From contig NZ_POUD01000076.1 of assembly GCF_003236395.1 (NCBI RefSeq), forward strand, positions 1 through 33,872: a DNA stretch of 33,872 nt, given 5' to 3'. Every line of letters starts with the position of its first letter. Position 1 is the first letter of the stretch. The stretch comes from Nonomuraea aridisoli. GTDB lineage: Bacteria > Actinomycetota > Actinomycetes > Streptosporangiales > Streptosporangiaceae. The translations under genes were made by a program, and so were the position numbers. The notes beneath the pieces were generated by a model. That model worked only from the letters and a program-made list of their open reading frames with translations, ran no database searches and was not told the origin of the DNA. Positions 32,909 through 33,872 of this stretch are shown piece by piece.

Positions 32909-33741
32909 GCGGCCGGAGAGGAGTACTTCTCGGCGACAACGGCATTGAAAGCCGCCACCCGGCTGTCCCCTTCATGAGCCGCAAGATCCGCTTGAAGATC
33001 ACGGATGTATCGAAGGTAGCGTTGCGACTTCAGCGCTCCCGCCAGGTCGATGGCCTCCAGAGCGACCGTCGCAGCCTGGCCAGGCTCGCCCATGTGAACG
33101 TAGCTCGCTGCCTGAACCAGGCGGTCGAATGCCAGAGTCCGCACGTACATGGGGTCACAGAGTCCTACCGCCTGGCCCACGAACTCCATTGCCTGGGTCG
33201 GCTTCCTGAGGTCGCGGTAGCAATGCGCTCCCTCACTGGCCAGCTCGGCAGCGTCGAAGTAGCTCACCCACGACGGATCGTCGTCCACGTTGCGCTTGGC
33301 GAAGTGTCTCTCGGCCTCCAGGAGAGCGTGCACGCACGCAGCTTCGTCCCCGTTACCCGCGTGCGCTCGTGCCTCCATCGCGAAGAAGAGGGCCATGGGG
33401 GTCGCGGTGGCCACTCCCCTGCAGCCTTCCTGCGCCGCTCGGGCAAGCTGGATCGCCTGGTCATACCGGCCCAGGTAGTTGGCCTGATGGCTCATGTCGG
33501 CCAGTAGAAGGCCACCCAGCATGCGATCTCCGGACGCCTGCGCGAGGCGGAGACCTTGCAGGAAGTACCGTTGCGCGAGTCCGTGCCGGCCGAGGTCGTA
33601 AGCCGTCCAGGCGACCAGCTCGGTGATTTCAGCAGCCGCCGCGTACAGAGAACGTCCCACTGGCTCCGTGAACTTTCCGTCGAGCATCGGAACGACTTCA
33701 CGGTTGTAGTACTGCACAAGGACAGAGCGGGCGTGAACCAC
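32905..33741 (-). pseudogene. XRE-type regulator, C-terminal TPR part only
   Basis: The frame encodes 278 aa from a possible GTG at 33741 and is open up to a TGA at 33840-33838. The sequence (AWTAYDLGRHGLAQRYFLQGLRLA, MSHQANYLGRYDQAIQLARAA, AHCYRDLRKPTQAMEF) is the TPR-like helical repeat half of the large actinomycete XRE/TPR regulators of about 400 aa. The N-terminal helix-turn-helix is not in this frame before the stop. It is either a decayed gene or its first part lies beyond the window in another frame. Confidence 0.7.
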
Positions 33742-33872
33742 CGAACGGTCGCGTCCTCGGAGCGGTGTAAAAGGCTCGACGAGGTAGGTGCCGTGAGTGG
33801 ATCTTAGGCGGCCTCGATAGCGGGTGCCAAGGCCGGATCACCCGTCGGACGAAGCTGAGTGGGTGGGTGAAG

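Noticed and set aside
1..33872. CRISPR arrays, tRNA or rRNA genes, transposases or integrases
   Set aside because: Searched by eye for regular spaced repeats, tRNA-like folds and transposase or recombinase motifs on both strands; none found.

Overview
The window is high-GC DNA with dense, often overlapping genes (many ATGA/GTGA couplings), GTG/TTG starts and actinobacterial-type ArsC, XRE/TPR, AraC and deazaflavin-type proteins. It most likely comes from a filamentous or related high-GC actinomycete; genus cannot be read from the sequence. No rRNA, tRNA, CRISPR array or intact transposase was seen.

Layout. (1) 1-9 kb is ordinary accessory metabolism: the 3' end of a FAD-linked (BBE) oxidase, a secreted AroQ-gamma chorismate mutase, a TetR regulator divergent from an HdeD-like membrane protein plus a disulfide-oxidoreductase flavoprotein with duplicated operator sequences between them, a GNAT acetyltransferase, an AraC regulator, a deazaflavin-type nitroreductase preceded by a 15-codon leader ORF, an aldo/keto reductase closed by a long hairpin, a RibD/DHFR-like protein and a DUF1801 protein. 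A stretch of decayed gene fragments lies at 8.3-8.95 kb. (2) 9.2-13.2 kb is a tightly overlapped sugar ABC importer (MalG-like permease, lipoprotein binding protein, MalK-like ATPase, MalF-like permease), followed by a small lipoprotein and a large secreted Asp-box beta-propeller protein ending in a strong terminator at 16.33 kb. (3) 16.9-32.1 kb is a large arsenic/metalloid resistance block. (4) 32.4-33.8 kb holds a truncated aminoglycoside-phosphotransferase-like gene and the C-terminal part of an XRE/TPR regulator.

The arsenic block has two halves. The right half is recognisable: arsR-acr3-arsC, a second arsC with an N-terminal helical domain, and arsR-arsM in which ArsM is fused to an ArsN-like acetyltransferase. 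Together these would reduce As(V), export As(III), methylate it and perhaps acetylate amino-acid-like arsenicals. The left half is less familiar. It contains a small protein with four Cys-Cys-Gly motifs translationally coupled to an M28 peptidase-like protein, two flavoprotein pairs (one carrying Cys-Cys-Gly at both ends, the other frameshifted), two ArsR regulators, an MFS exporter, a 44-residue Cys-containing peptide and an AlbA_2/Schlafen-type gene.

Short operator-like boxes T(A/C/T)GA-N6-TC(T/G/A)A, often in arrays with a 16-bp period, occur before most transcription units and tie both halves into a common metalloid regulon. The Cys-Cys-Gly peptide / peptidase / flavoprotein set is the best candidate in the window for an undescribed system, possibly a thiol-rich peptide made or processed in response to arsenic. 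That function is inference, not shown by the sequence.
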